From: Argyresthia goedartella
Taxonomy: Eukaryota > Arthropoda > Insecta > Lepidoptera > Argyresthiidae
Direction of reading: 5' to 3'
Assembly (NCBI GenBank): GCA_949825045.1
Contig: OX463829.1
Location: 5,394,001-5,458,000, forward strand
DNA: 64,000 nt
Below, piece after piece: positions 10,040-24,000 of the stretch; the first letter of the stretch is position 1; every line of letters starts with the position of its first letter. Both the position numbers and the translations under genes were made by a program. The notes beneath the pieces were generated by a model. That model was given only the letters and a program-made list of their open reading frames with translations. It was not told the origin of the DNA and did not search any database.

Positions 10040-13000
10040 TCGCATTTTGTCCTTTTCGCAAATCATCCCGTGCATATTTTAAATTATTATCACTACACAC
10101 CCGTAGTAATTATTAAAAATAACTATAGGGTGCTAAATTATTAATATAATTTATTTAAGCGGATAATTGTAATTAGAATTAATTACATCCGTTTTTATTA
10201 GCTTACGATGAGCTTGCTTTTGTCTATAGTGCAAATAGGTACGGTAATACGAATCAACAAAGGATAGTCAATAGCAAGTAATGACTCCGTGGTGAATGAG
10301 AAGTAATTCAGCAAGAAATGACGATCCAAATTTTTTTAATAGCTCAACACTAGGTACTAGTATTAAGGCTCAGATACCTATGGGACAAATTTCCCCCAAC
10401 ATTCAACTTTGCCCAGTGCCACGTGTAAAATGTCGCGGGGCATGTTTCGGGACACTGTGCAACGTTGCAGCGACATGTTGGGAGACATTTTGTCCCTAGT
10501 GTATCGGAGCCTTTACACTAAAAAAGCAAGGTTTCAAAATGTCTGGATCTCACAGGATAAATAAAAAAATTGTACCTACGTAAATTCACGATTTATCTGG
10601 GGGTATGGGAGGCTTTATCCGGACATTGTGAAACAGGCATAAGTTATAAGAAAAATCGAGCTTAGAAATGCAGTCGCGTTTTTGTTATATTAATGTTCTC
10701 ATTGAGTATATTATATACTCAGTCGGCCCGCTTACTGTAAAGCCGTAGTAAGAACCTACCCTTATCTATTTGTACTTTTTTGATCGTTGAGTAGGGCTGA
10801 AAACGACTGTGTGATTTGATTAGTAATAGTAGTTTATGTGACTGCTACATAATGGAGGGCATTAATACTCGAGAATGGGTTTATAATAATAACACACGAG
10901 TTTTAATGCCTAATTATGTAGTTACATACACTAGTTTATCTACACACACACATATCATAAGCTCTCTTTGATGTATTCAGGAACCGCATGTTTGACCGGA
11001 ATTGTGGCATTCTTATCTCTGCAGTTGTTTAGCGTGTTCTGTAGTACCAACTTCACAGACAAACGGGGGCGGCACGCAGGCGGGCATCGGCGTTCGAAAT
11101 TTGAATGTTCATAATATGTAGAAAATTTACACATTACAAATTTTCAGATAAGAAATGAGTTTTTACCAAATAGCTTAACATTATGCTGGTCTTAACGTGC
11201 GGTTTTTCGACGCAGTAAAGATTTTATGATACGTGTGTAGATAAAGTATTTAAGACCACTCTTTTTATCGGGTCCAATCCATTGACGTATACGTGTTTAC
11301 ATAATATGTTAGTTTATGTAAACAAAACTTCGTCGTTTAGTCAGAGAAAGGTCATTACTCTAATTAAATGATATCAAGTCAAGTCGTTCGTCATTTGTAA
11401 AAATAAATAGTATTTTATGGAAAAGTGTTTTTTTCTTCTTCCAATCTGTGCTTGCAAAAATGACTAATGGCCGAATGCTTAACAGCCGCTCAAGATAAGT
11501 GCAGGTAACTTAAATGTCTATTGGCGCTAGCATGTCTTTGAGTGACTCTCAGACAGACCGAGCAGTTTTGAACATTCGGTGTTAGCCACTGGGTGAGGGT
11601 TGAGGTATAAATAAACAGGTGAATAAATCAATAATTTCCATATACCATTTTATTTATGTAATCCTTGTATTTTGCATTTAACTGACAATAATTATGATGT
11701 AACGAAAGTCTCAACGGAAATAGGTAACATTTATTACACTCGGCCAAATTGAGAGAGCGAGATAGCTCATACAAAATACATATCGTTTTCCCACTCTCTA
11801 TAACAGTTTTTTTTTGAAAATGCGGCATTTCACTTACCATCTATGGAACTTTTTTTACCTTTTACGTTCATAATAACAAGACAAAATCAAAAGTACCTGC
11901 TATTTGTACACAGTGAAGTTCAAACCAAATATGATACATGCAGCGAAAAGACTGGACGGTTTTTTTATCCAGTTTCTACTTCTACTCGTACTGTTGGGGG
12001 TCAAACTAGCTTACTTTACAAAGAATAAGCTATAAGTAGGCAGTGATTTAAAAAAAGGTATTCCACTTTAACTCTTACTGTTAGGATTGAAAATAGCTTA
12101 CTATATAAATAATGAGCTTTAAAGGTATTCATTTTAAAAAACGTTATTTTATTAAAATTTGTGAATTTTGGTTTACTAAAACAAAACTTTATATAAGTCA
12201 ACATATACATTCGTGAAACTAGTCCCCAGTAGAAGGTATAGCGGTCCGCCGTTCAATTTATTCATCCTAAGTACTTTGCAATCATATAAGTTATTACTTT
12301 AAATAATTAAAATGAGCGTTTTTATCTATATTTAACCAATTTGTCCCACATCACGGTTTTATACAAGATTGTATACAACAGACAATGCTCGATTTTACGT
12401 AGAGAATCAGTCTAAAACATAGTAAGGCAACTTGAGAATACATTGGAATTTTATTTTCAGTGAAGTCTGTTCGTATAAAAAGGTTCTTTCGTCCGTATGT
12501 AATCTATTTATCTACTTGGTGAGGATTATGAATGTTGTTAATGAAATCGTTGGGCTATTGGGTTTAATCTGACAAAATAATACCTTTTGGAAACATGATG
12601 TAAAAACTGTTGGACTCCCTTCAGGTAATTTACAAGGGTACGAAGGTAATCGCATAGCTATACAAAAAGGCGTGTGACGTATAGCTGAGTCCCTTTATCA
12701 TTATGCAAAGAGTCCAATGTTGGGTTTTCATTACCTCTGTTATCCAGTTATTTAATACCTCTATATACATGGTGTTGTTTTGTAAAGTTACGCCCAGGTC
12801 AGGGGCAGTTATATAAACGACACTGATGAAAAAATAGTAAAAATACCTAAAAATCATTAAATTATGGCCTTACTTCTATCGCTGGCTGCCGCTCTCCCAA
12901 TATCCCATAAAAAATACTGAACATACCTAAAAATAGTTAAATTAGGGCCTTACTTCTATCGCGCCCTTCATGGACCAGCCGGGATGTCAGCACGTCGCGG

Positions 13001-15177
13001 TCATTTCAAGACAAACGGCAATTTGTGAATCAAAATTATGATAGAGAAAATAAAAATAATTTAGTTACAAGCGATACTAAAACTATCGTCTCTGAATCGG
13101 GCATAAATTTACAAAACAACACCTGTATATTAATACCATACCTTTTAATAATATAACAGACAATACCATCGTGTATGCCATAGTATTGATTTACAAGACA
13201 AAATTCGTATTAACTAGAGAACATGAAATATATATACGCAATACAATCAATAAACATCGCAACGATTAGGGAACATTAAACTCTAGGTTGATATACAAAA
13301 CCGTATTCGTACCTTACCGTACAGTATTTTAGTGTTGTGCGATAGAACGGCACCTAATATCGAAAGCTCATTGTAGATGGCGCTGAGGTAGTTGGAGCTG
13401 TCGATGTTGTCAAATTTTATTTACTTGGCGTGCTATCCTCATTTGAAGTTAAAGTTGCCAGTGTCAAGTGAATTTGAAAGATCACGTGACGTGTTTTTGA
13501 AACCATCCTCAGATGAATGAAACTCTTTGCCTCCAACTACGTCCAGCGCCACCAACTGAGGGCAAAGGCGGACATAGCTGCAATTTCGGGTGAATTTTCA
13601 ATAAAAACTGTCTCATTTGCTCATATGGAAAATGAGTGAGAGAGTGCGTTTGTAGAAGGTTGGCATAATATTGCTAACAAATGTAAGCCAATATGTATTT
13701 CAATGTTTTGTCGTTTGAATATCTTTCTTTATCTATCTTACCACAAACCTAATAAAGGTAGAAAGAGAAAGCATTAAAACATTTATCTGTAATTTAATTT
13801 GATAGTTCAAATTAAGCCGGCATACTTATTACGATTTCACAAAGGGGATTTTTCCATTGATTAAATTCTTTAAAAGAATATTTGTTTCCTAATTCCGACA
13901 AACACAACATAGTACCGCACATTTTTCAGGTTTATATTCAGTAAAAATGCACAGCAGCCAATAAAAAATAGTTTGCGATCGAATAAAATATTTTATGGAT
14001 GAAAATAAGAATCTGCATAAATTTGGTGTTCAAACCAACTCTTAATTTTCGCCTCGTAAGACACAATTTCAAATATAATAATTTATTTAGCTGTCAAAAC
14101 ATGTACATAGTTTTTGGTTCAAAGACTACATTTTCTGAATGTAAACAAAACTAATTATTTTAAAATACTAATCAAATGTAACAAAACATACAAAAAAGAG
14201 TCTCATATTAATTACTATCTTCCAACTTGTATAGTATTTAATTTTTAAATATATTAAAGTGATGAATTTACAAATCTTGCTGGTTTATACATTATTTACA
14301 GTTTATATTTACATTTAAGTTACAATTTACCACATTTAACAAAGCTTCTGCTGCTATTTACAAGTTTGGATCCTAGGCGAACTTAAAATAATTATTTACC
14401 TACTTTACATTATACTGAGGTAATACAAGTCTCAGCCCTTTAGTTTAATCACGCATTTAATCAAAAGCCCGGGCCGTTAATTAAAATACAGATTTCATTC
14501 AAATGCCTAACCTTCTGATAACATTAAAACAGTTTCGAAAATGTTTAACAACCTGCCTAACCGAAAGTCAGCCTTTTGACTAAATTGTGAATTGGTTGCT
14601 AGGTCACTTTTTTCCGAATACTAAAGGTTGGTTGTGTTAAGTCACAACTTTTTTGTACAACCTGGGCCGAGCGAAACAGAGTGGAGAGAGGCGATCCCAT
14701 GGTGAAAGTTGAAATAGACGCGTTTAGACAACTCGCAAAACGTTTCGTATCATATGTACTTGCCCGTTGGACCTTTAGCTATTTGATTGAATGCCGGCCT
14801 TAAGCTAAACCGGCCCGGGCTGTTGATTCTATAATTGAATTGGTTGCAATAGGTCACTTAATTCCGGTACAACCTGGGCCGAGCGAAGCAGAGCGGAGCG
14901 AGGCGATCCCATGGTGATTGAAATCCTTTTTCTGTTAAACATTTGCCTAGGCCGGTTTCGACAACGTTTATTTCTATTATATGTACTTGCCCGACAGACC
15001 ATTAGCCATTTGATTGAATGCTGGCCTTTAGTTAACAGCCCGGGCTGTTGATTCAGTACCTAATTTATCCAAATGGCGGCGACTCATATACAACAGTTTG
15101 GTTACAAAGTATACCCCGATGCGATAAATGCTAATATGATAATAGCCCTCTAAGGGCTATGATTATAAATTCATTGA
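10040..15177. other. Non-coding intergenic DNA of duplication copy 1
   Basis: No exons or intact elements are recognised. It holds an imperfect palindrome at 10836-10926 (arms ATGTGACTGCTACATAAT and ATTATGTAGTTACAT). There is a short direct repeat at 12840-12965 (GGCCTTACTTCTATCGC twice). At 13377-13552 is an inverted-repeat element with ends TGGCGCTGAGGTAGTTGGA and TCCAACTACGTCCAGCGCCA. At 14467-15045 there are roughly 230-bp direct repeats, each ending near AGCCCGGGCTGTTGATT and containing ACCTGGGCCGAGCGAA. It spans the space downstream of pecanex. An AATAAA on the minus strand at 15178-15183 could serve the distal pecanex tail. Confidence 0.5.
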
Positions 15178-15703
15178 TTTTATTTCCCACTTTCCTATTC
15201 GCTAACTTTTTTCCTATCAGCTATTCTATCATTTGTGGCCCTTCAAGTTTCTAGCGAATGTCGTTTAAGTGTAGTTTTTTACAATGATAAAGTATTTCCA
15301 CAACGTTAAAAATATATACCATAGAATGGAGTGAGTAGAGATCCAGGGGTGAATAGAGGGAGCTCCTTTTCTCTCTTTTGTTCTCACCGAATTTTACTGT
15401 TAACAGTAGGCATAGCGTTAAAATAACACGAGAATGCCTTCATTTTCTTTTCCAAATTACATCATCCCTCCTCCCACTTTTGTGACTTTAAAGTACTAAC
15501 CGAAATTGTAATTAAATCGGTGGTTTCTCCAAATGTTTTCCAACCACTTTATCTGATAATGGGGCTAAAAAAATGTTTAATTTTCCGCCATTTTGTAATG
15601 GCCCACGTGTCAATCAAGTGGCTCAAAACTCTTCCCACAAGTATAGTGTAGTGTCCTACGATGCATCTTCTTCCGATAATGTCCCAAATGACGTGGCAGA
15701 GGC

Positions 15704-15844
15704 TCAGACTTCGTCGCCGAGGTCTTGCACGCAGTTTTCCGCTATGGGCACGAACTTGTCTTCAATCTGCACGAGCAGTATATTCTTGTCCACGTGGGAT
15801 CGCAGTTTCGGGTCGCGGTGGTTCGGCGACCATTTGTGTACCAC
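15704..15844 (-). CDS. pcx: Pecanex last exon, distal duplicate (orphan tail)
   Basis: This is a second copy of the final pecanex exon, paralogous to 26669-26809 at offset 10965. A 3' splice site (CAACCTGCAG) precedes GTG at 15844. The 46 codons read VVHKWSPNHRDPKLRSHVDK, then NILLVQIEDKFVPIAENCVQ and DLGDEV, then TGA at 15706-15704. The pattern of W.P..RDP..RSH.D..(I/V)LLVQI(E/D)DK is the conserved C-terminal signature of pecanex, a multipass membrane protein linked to Notch signalling in flies. This copy lies beyond the stop codon of the proximal copy, so a transcript that uses the proximal exons would not need it. It would be expressed only by splicing past the proximal pair. It may instead be the second allele if the duplication is an assembly artefact. 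Confidence 0.8.
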   Translation of the reverse strand: MVHKWSPNHRDPKLRSHVDKNILLVQIEDKFVPIAENCVQDLGDEV

Positions 15845-16802
15845 CTGCAGGTTGATTAACAATATAGTACAACTGTTGTCGAGGCTGCAAAGTGAGCAAT
15901 AGATAGTCGAGTGAGTTTGAGGACCGAGCCGCAGGCGAGGCAGCTATTGCACTTTTGGCCAAGACATTACTGCTTTTCATGACTACTTAAAAGAAATAAA
16001 ATGATTTATACAGAAAAATTAAATTCGGTTTTAAACTCCGCCTTGCGGAGTCCGCGTTCAGATGAATGCACTTTGGTTCGCCATCTACCGCAATTGAAAC
16101 CACAGGTCAGGCACGATTTTACCGACGCGACGCTATGACGCACGCAATTTCGGTAAAAACCGACAAGGCATGAAGCGCCATCTGTAGAAATGTGACAGAA
16201 CCATAACAAACAAGCCAACAATGTTTTAACGGGCCAGAAATGTTTTTATTGTCCCGATTAACTTTTCATTGTTTTGCGGCCCCACTACTGGCCATCATTC
16301 GCCACATTCCCGAGCAATGGAGCGAAAAATAATTTATCACTCATCCAGTCGCCAGACATCAACCGCAACACCAGTCAAATTTCAAAATTGAACAATTAGA
16401 ATAAGTCTATTTCACTGCTGTCTTTTCTTGCGATTTCATTGGTCGATTTTGAATTTGAATGGCATTACGACTGAATCTAGTTGGCATGCATCTTATTTGT
16501 AGGAGCGAAAACTCGTTGTCATCAATACACAGGCGTTCGCTGCTAAAATAAATTTAAATATCATAATACTACAGGGCTCGTCATTTCCTGAGCAAAAGAC
16601 AGTGACAGCATGACCATGGTTGTCCGTCAAACTTTGACTTGTCAGTTGTGAATCCGGGCCAAAGTTACCTACTTTCGAGTTTTGACGCAGCGGGACTCTT
16701 AGAACCAAAGATTAGAACCAAGTCTTTATTTAAATTGGTCATTCTCTCTCACAATGTTCAAGCGTGCCATCGTATTAGTTAAATGAATAAATAAAATCTT
16801 AC

Positions 16803-17229
16803 CAAACCATCCATCCCACTCAAAGGCACCCAGGTCCCCCAGTAGTTCATCCCGCCCCTCTCTCTATGATACTCTGACGGCCACTGGACATCTATTATCC
16901 TCCCTAGATTGATACAGTCATACACTCCCAGTGGCTCCGTTATCAACACCTTACTCCCAACACTAACGTTCATCTTCAACTCACTCCGGCCGGAATCGGA
17001 TCTCTTTATCTTTGTTTTTATCTCTTTCGGCTTTTGGTCTTTCTTCGAATCCTTTTTCAAATTACTCTCTTTGTTAGACAAGTCGGAGTAGTGAGTTTCT
17101 TTAAGCGGTATCGCTTCGGGTTTTTCGATGTATCTGCCGGTCAGTTCGCGGTAGCTTTCCCGTTCGTGGCGTATTTCCTTGCTGGGTTTTGATAGATCCT
17201 TGGAGGTGCTGCTTTCGTTTACGAAGTAC
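16803..17229 (-). CDS. pcx: Pecanex penultimate exon, distal duplicate
   Basis: A 427-bp exon between CTTTTCAACAG (acceptor, exon starts 17229) and GGTTTG|GTAAGA (donor after 16803). It enters in phase with one base completing a codon and leaves in phase 0, as in the proximal copy 27760-28186. The protein part begins YFVNESSTSKDLSKPSKE, passes through a lysine-rich linker (KKDSKKDQKPKEIKTKIKR), then the conserved pecanex C-domain stretch VLITEPLGVYDCINLG and MNYWGTWVPLSGMDGL. One residue differs from the proximal copy: GRIIDVQW here against GRRIDVQW there. The proximal arginine looks closer to the family pattern, so the distal copy may be the relaxed one. The intron to the last exon is 958 bp. 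Confidence 0.8.
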
Positions 17230-17331
17230 CTGTTGAAAAGAGGTCAGTAATTAGGGACGGAATCATTGTCGTCCTGCCCCTATTCACTATCTCTAATGAG
17301 CAGCGCTTATGTGTTAAGTTCAATTTTCATA

Positions 17332-19012
17332 CGAACCTATAGCGCGCTAATGAATAGTTTGTTACAGGAACCTAGTTATAATTTACGGAGTACAGCGTAA
17401 TACGAACCTACAGTGCGCTAATGAATAGTTTGTCACAGGATTCAAGCTATAGCTTACGGACTACAGCGCTTAACGAACCACAACGCGCTACTGAATAGTT
17501 TGACAAAGGAATCAAGCTATAGCTTGTGGACATGAATAGTTTGTCACAGGAATCAAGCTATAGCTTACGGACTACAGCGCTTAACGAACCACAACGCGCT
17601 ACTAAATAGTTTGACAAAGGAATCAAGCTATAGCTTGTGGACTATAGCGCTACACGAACCTACAACGCGCTAATGAATAGTTTGTCACAGGAATCAAGCT
17701 ATAGCTTACGGACTACAGCGCTTAACGAACCACAACGCGCTACTGAATAGTTTGACAAAGGAATCAAGCTATAGCTTGTGGACTATAGCGCTACACGAAC
17801 CTACAACGCGCTAATGAATAGTTTGTCACAGGAATCAAGCTATAGCTTACGGACTACAGCGCTTAAGAACCACAACGCGCTACTGAATAGTTTGACAAAG
17901 GAATCAAGCTATAGCTTGTGGACTATAGCGCTACACGAACCTACAACGCGCTAATGAATAGTTTGACAAAGGAATCAAGCTATAGCTTGTGGACTATAGC
18001 GCTACATGCACCTACAACGCGCTAATGAATAGTTTGTCACAGGAATCAAGATGTAGCTTACGGACTATAGCGCTTTTCGAATCTACAACGCACTAATGAA
18101 TAGTTTGTCTCAGTAGTCAAGCTATAGCTTACGGACTATAGCACTTTACGAACCTATAACGCGCTAATGAATAGTTTGTCACAGGAATGAAGCTATAGCT
18201 TACGGACTATAGCACTTTACGAACCTACAACGCGCTAATGAATAGTTTGTCACAGGAATCAAGCTGTAGTTACGGACTATAGCGCTTTACGAATCTACAA
18301 AGCGCTTATGAATAGTTTGTCACAGGAATCAAGATGTAGCTTTTGGACTATAGGGCTTTACTTACCTACAACGCGCTAATGAATAGTTTGTCAGAGGAAT
18401 GAAGCTATAGCTTACGGACTATAGCACTTTACGAACCTACAACGCGCTAATGAATAGTTTGTCACAGGAATCAAGATGTAGCTTTCGGACTACAGCGCTT
18501 TACTTACCTACAACGCGCTTATGAATAGTTTGTCACAGGAATTAAGATGTAGCTTTCGGACTATAGCACTTTACGAATCTACAACGCGCTTTGTCATAGA
18601 AATCAAGATGTAGCTTTCGGGCTCTAGCGCTTTACTTACCTACACCGCGCTAATGAATAGTTTGTCACAGGAATGAAGCTATAGCTTACGGACTATAGCC
18701 CTTTACTTACCTACAACGCGCTAATGAATAGTTTGTCACAGGAATCAAGCTGTAGTTACGGACTATAGCGCTTTACGAATCTACAAAGCGCTTATGAATA
18801 GTTTGTCACAGGAATCAAGATGTAGCTTTCGGACTATAGCGCTTTACTTACCTAACACGCTAATGAATAGTTTGTCACAGGAATGAAGCTATAGCTTACG
18901 GACTATAGCACTTTACGAACCTACAACGCGCTAATGAATAGTTTGTCACAGGAATCAAGCTGTAGTTACGGACTATAGCGCTTTACTAATCTACAAAGCG
19001 CTTATGAATAGT
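17332..19012. repeat. ~70-bp satellite array, copy 1 (intronic)
   Basis: Roughly two dozen tandem monomers of about 70-72 bp. Each contains GAATAGTTTGTCACAGGAAT, the perfect 12-bp palindrome AAGCTATAGCTT (or the variant AAGATGTAGCTTT), GGACTATAGCGCTTTAC and ACAACGCGCTAAT. At the left end two monomer types alternate (TTTGTCACAGG / TTTGACAAAGG), giving a dimeric higher-order unit. The array lies directly upstream of the penultimate pecanex exon. It ends abruptly at the duplication junction 19012/19013. Confidence 0.9.
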
Positions 19013-19379
19013 AACCGATTTGAATAAAACTAACTAAGAAGGGAAGTCTAAGTACTAGCATTTGCAAAAAACCGCATTAAAATCCGTCCATCCTTTTGAG
19101 CGCTAGTGGGCCACGGACAGGTATACATCACGCCTCACGGCTAAAAATAAATATTGTATAGATTTTATTGGTGTAAACTTGAAATAGAAATATGTACAAA
19201 GATAGGTAAATGATGTTTGTTTGATGAAGCAGGTATTCGTGGGTTGGTTGTAATAACAGGCAAGTGTATCAGTATGATTTGCCGTACCTAAGGCGTTTAA
19301 ACATTGGATTTAGATTGGTACTAAAATAAAAATTACATAATACAGACTAGACATGCAAGCAGACTATATAAGTAATGGA

Positions 19380-19752
19380 TATGTCACCGTAAGATTGTCA
19401 AAACCGTTAGTTGATAAACGAACTATTTTTTCTCGTTAGTTGGTCAACTATCGACAGATAGTAAACTGTAGCGTGCTGCTTACTATATAACGCATTAGTT
19501 GATAAACTAACGGTTAAAACCGTGAAATAGTAAACTGGTTTAAATTTGAATTGCAAACGAAATACCAGGGCAAACACCGCGGTAGCTTAGGTGAAGACTA
19601 GAGGGGGCGAGTGCAGCGAAGCCCCCGAATAGTCTTCGTGTTAGGTTCGACAAGTAAGAACAAAAGAAACGTTAATTCTAAACCCTGTCGGTCTGGCTTA
19701 TTATCTGTCGATAGTTGATCAACTAACGGTTTTGACTATCTTACGGTGAAAT
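19380..19752. mobile_element. MITE, family A, in duplication copy 2
   Basis: Paralogue of 3851-4226: left end TATGTCACCGTAAGATTGTC, right end changed to ACGGTGAAATA. Non-coding, with the same GGGGGCGAG core. Confidence 0.7.
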
Positions 19753-20505
19753 AAACACAATAATTATTCTCATAATGTCATATCAAGTTTTATAAGATGT
19801 CCAAAAGAAAATCATTGAGTAGTAGGTATGCCTTATGTACTATTTAGTATTTTTTTTAAGATTACATTTAGACATATTTACATTGTTATTTGCTTTTAAT
19901 GTCTCCGGTAGCTTGTTGTATATTTTGGTGGTCATGCCGAATATAGGTAGGTAAGTACTTACTTTTATCGTAGTATATCTACGCCGTTTCTCGTAGGACA
20001 GCGCTCAGCTTGTCCGGTTGCGTTTGCTCTTCATGGAAGCGAAGAGAGTATTTGTAAGTAGTTTATAAGATTTAGTCGTTTAAACTAAAATCTAATACAT
20101 ATTTAAAATAACAAAACTTATCTCGCCTTTCGCACCGCCTGCCTTACCTTACATGCAAAGAATAGCTAAATATAAATACTAGGCACTAAAATATATATTA
20201 TTGTGCACTAAAGCATCATTATAGCAAATATTTATTTATAAACAATTATTACCTACCTAATTCTATACTTATAAAAAATTACCACGTGAATAAGTCTTTA
20301 CTATGTAGGCCCTATTGCAAAGACATGTGACCGCATTTAGTCCCTATCGCAAATCGTCACACGATCGTCGCATTTTGCTCGCACCACCCACCCGTAGCAA
20401 TCCGAGCGCTGCGCGGGTTTTGTCGCGAGAAAGTAAGGGACAGAGCTATGCGCTGCTGCTATCTTAAAAACCCGAGCCCGCTCCCACATCCACTGACATC
20501 CCATT

Positions 20506-20995
20506 CGCAATTCGTCCCGTCCGATAGCACATCGTCCCATTCGGGATTTGTCCCGCTAGCAAATCGTCACATTCGCGATTTTTCTCGTTAGCGAATCGTG
20601 CCATTCGCGATTTGTCCTGCTAGCAAATCGTCCCATTCGTGATTCGTCCCACCCGATTGCACATTGTCCCATTAGCGATTCGTCTCGCCCGACAGCACAT
20701 CGTCACATTTGTGATTCGTCCTACCCGATAGCACATCGTTCCATTGGCGATTCGTCCCGCTCGATAGCACCCAGTCCCATTCGCCATCCGTCCCGCCCAA
20801 TAGCACTTCAATAGATTTGTCTCGCTAGCAAATCGTCCCATTCGCGATTCGTCCCGCCTGATAGCACATCGCCCCATTCGCGATTTGCCCCGCTAGCAAA
20901 TCGTCCCATTCGTGATTCTTCCCGCCCGATAGCAGATAGTCCCGTCCCGTTAACGATTCGTCTCGCTAGCAAGTCGTCCCATTCGCTTTTCACAT
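20506..20995. repeat. 36-bp minisatellite, copy 2 (uninterrupted)
   Basis: The same CGTCCCATTCGCGATTCGTC-type units as at 4975-5389 and 9957-10040, here continuous. It therefore shows the state before the LINE inserted between units. Confidence 0.8.
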
Positions 20996-21003
20996 CATAG
21001 CTT

Positions 21004-24000
21004 TCGCATTTTGTCCTTTTCGCAAATCATCCCGTGCATATTTTAAATTATTATCACTACACACCCGTAGTAATTATTAAAAATAACTATAGGGTGCTAA
21101 ATTATTAATATAATTTATTTAAGCGGATAATTGTAATTAGAATTAATTACATCCGTTTTTATTAGCTTACGATGAGCTTGCTTTTGTCTATAGTGCAAAT
21201 AGGTACGGTAATACGAATCAACAAAGGATAGTCAATAGCAAGTAATGACTCCGTGGTGAATGAGAAGTAATTCAGCAAGAAATGACGATCCAAATTTTTT
21301 TAATAGCTCAACACTAGGTACTAGTATTAAGGCTCAGATACCTATGGGACAAATTTCCCCCAACATTCAACTTTGCCCAGTGCCACGTGTAAAATGTCGC
21401 GGGGCATGTTTCGGGACACTGTGCAACGTTGCAGCGACATGTTGGGAGACATTTTGTCCCTAGTGTATCGGAGCCTTTACACTAAAAAAGCAAGGTTTCA
21501 AAATGTCTGGATTTCACAGGATAAATAAAAAAATTGTACCTACGTAAATTCACGATTTATCTGGGGGTATGGGAGGCTTTATCCGGACATTGTGAAACAG
21601 GCATAAGTTATAAGAAAAATCGAGCTTAGAAATGCAGTCGCGTTTTTGTTATATTAATGTTCTCATTGAGTATATTATATACTCAGTCGGCCCGCTTACT
21701 GTAAAGCCGTAGTAAGAACCTACCCTTATCTATTTGTACTTTTTTGATCGTTGAGTAGGGCTGAAAACGACTGTGTGATTTGATTAGTAATAGTAGTTTA
21801 TGTGACTGCTACATAATGGAGGGCATTAATACTCGAGAATGGGTTTATAATAATAACACACGAGTTTTAATGCCTAATTATGTAGTTACATACACTAGTT
21901 TATCTACACACACACATATCATAAGCTCTCTTTGATGTATTCAGGAACCGCATGTTTGACCGGAATTGTGGCATTCTTATCTCTGCAGTTGTTTAGCATG
22001 TTCTGTAGTACCAACTTCACAGACAAACTGGGGGCGGCACGCAGGCGGGCATCGGCGTTCGAAATTTGAATGTTCATAATATGTAGAGAATTTACACATT
22101 ACAAATTTTCAGATAAGAAATGAGTTTTTACCAAATAGCTTAACATTATGCTGGTCTTAACGTGCGGTTTTTCGACGCAGTAAAGATTTTATGATACGTG
22201 TGTAGATAAAGTATTTAAGACCACTCTTTTTATCGGGTCCAATCCATTGACGTATACGTGTTTACATAATATGTTAGTTTATGTAAACAAAACTTCGTCG
22301 TTTAGTCAGAGAAAGGTCATTACTCTAATTAAATGATATCAAGTCAAGTCGTTCGTCATTTGTAAAAATAAATAGTATTTTATGGAAAAGTGTTTTTTTC
22401 TTCTTCCAATCCGTGCTTGCAAAAATGACTAATGGCCGAATGCTTAACAGCCGCTCAAGATAAGTGCAGGTAACTTAAATGTCTATTGGCGCTAGCATGT
22501 CTTTGAGTGACTCTCAGACAGACCGAGCAGTTTTGAACATTCGGTGTTAGCCACTGGGTGAGGGTTGAGGTATAAATAAACAGGTGAATAAATCAATAAT
22601 TTCCATATACCATTTTATTTATGTAATCCTTGTATTTTGCATTTAACTGACAATAATTATGATGTAACGAAAGTCTCAACGGAAATAGGTAACATTTATT
22701 ACACTCGGCCAAATTGAGAGAGCGAGATAGCTCATACAAAATACATATCGTTTTCCCACTCTCTATAACAGTTTTTTTTTGAAAATGCGGCATTTCACTT
22801 ACCATCTATGGAACTTTTTTTACCTTTTACGTTCATAATAACAAGACAAAATCAAAAGTACCTGCTATTTGTACACAGTGAAGTTCAAACCAAATATGAT
22901 ACATGCAGCGAAAAGACTGGACGGTTTTTTTATCCAGTTTCTACTTTTACTCGTACTGTTGGGGGTCAAACTAGCTTACTTTACAAAGAATAAGCTATAA
23001 GTAGGCAGTGATTTAAAAAAAGGTATTCCACTTTAACTCTTACTGTTAGGATTGAAAATAGCTTACTATATAAATAATGAGCTTTAAAGGTATTCATTTT
23101 AAAAAACGTTATTTTATTAAAATTTGTGAATTTTGGTTTACTAAAACAAAACTTTATATAAGTCAACATATACATTCGTGAAACTAGTCCCCAGTAGAAG
23201 GTATAGCGGTCCGCCGTTCAATTTAATCATCCTAAGTACTTTGCAATCATATAAGTTATTACTTTAAATAATTAAAATGAGCGTTTTTATCTATATTTAA
23301 CCAATGTGTCCCACATCACGGTTTTATACAAGATTGTATACAACAGACAATGCTCGATTTTACGTAGAGAATCAGTCTAAAACATAGTAAGGCAACTTGA
23401 GAATACATTGGAATTTTATTTTCAGTGAAGTCTGTTCGTATAAAAAGGTTCTTTCGTCCGTATGTAATCTATTTATCTACTTGGTGAGGATTATGAATGT
23501 TGTTAATGAAATCGTTGGGCTATTGGGTTTAATCTGACAAAATAATACCTTTTGGAAACATGATGTAAAAACTGTTGGACTCCCTTCAGGTAATTTACAA
23601 GGGTACGAAGGTAATCGCATAGCTATACAAAAAGGCGTGTGACGTATAGCTGAGTCCCTTTATCATTATGCAAAGAGTCCAATGTTGGGTTTTCATTACC
23701 TCTGTTATCTAGTTATTTAATACCTCTATATACATGGTGTTGTTTTGTAAAGTTACGCCCAGGTCAGGGGCAGTTATATAAACGACACTGATGAAAAAAT
23801 AGTAAAAATACCTAAAAATCATTAAATTATGGCCTTACTTCTATCGCTGGCTGCCGCTCTCCCAATATCCCATAAAAAATACTGAACATACCTAAAAATA
23901 GTTAAATTAGGGCCTTACTTCTATCGCGCCCTTCATGGACCAGCCGGGATGTCAGCACGTCGCGGTCATTTCAAGACAAACGGCAATTTGTGAATCAAAA

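Larger units (their letters stand above)
3484..19012. repeat. Segmental duplication, copy 1 (about 10.96 kb without its LINE)
   Basis: This block repeats at 19013-30221. Sequence pairs at offset 15531 up to 5389, at 10964-10965 after the LINE insertion, and at 10957 from about 16.0 kb. The left edge is AACCGATTTG at 3484, equal to 19013. The right edge falls inside the ~70-bp satellite (TTATGAATAGT). I see no shared bases at the junction. The copies differ by scattered single bases, a few short indels, the LINE at 5390-9948 and the length of the satellite. It could be a recent tandem duplication or two haplotypes joined end to end in assembly. Confidence 0.9.

Noticed and set aside
11628..12210. 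Small frames of 60-70 codons in the intergenic DNA, repeated at 22593-23175
   Set aside because: AT-rich, no motif and no splice context; their repetition is explained by the segmental duplication.
15573..15902. 109-residue + strand frame, duplicated at 26538-26867
   Set aside because: It overlaps the pecanex last exon in antisense; conservation between copies reflects the recent duplication, not coding.
17332..19012. CRISPR-like regular repeat array
   Set aside because: Monomers are directly adjacent with no unique spacers, and the context is an animal intron; it is a satellite.
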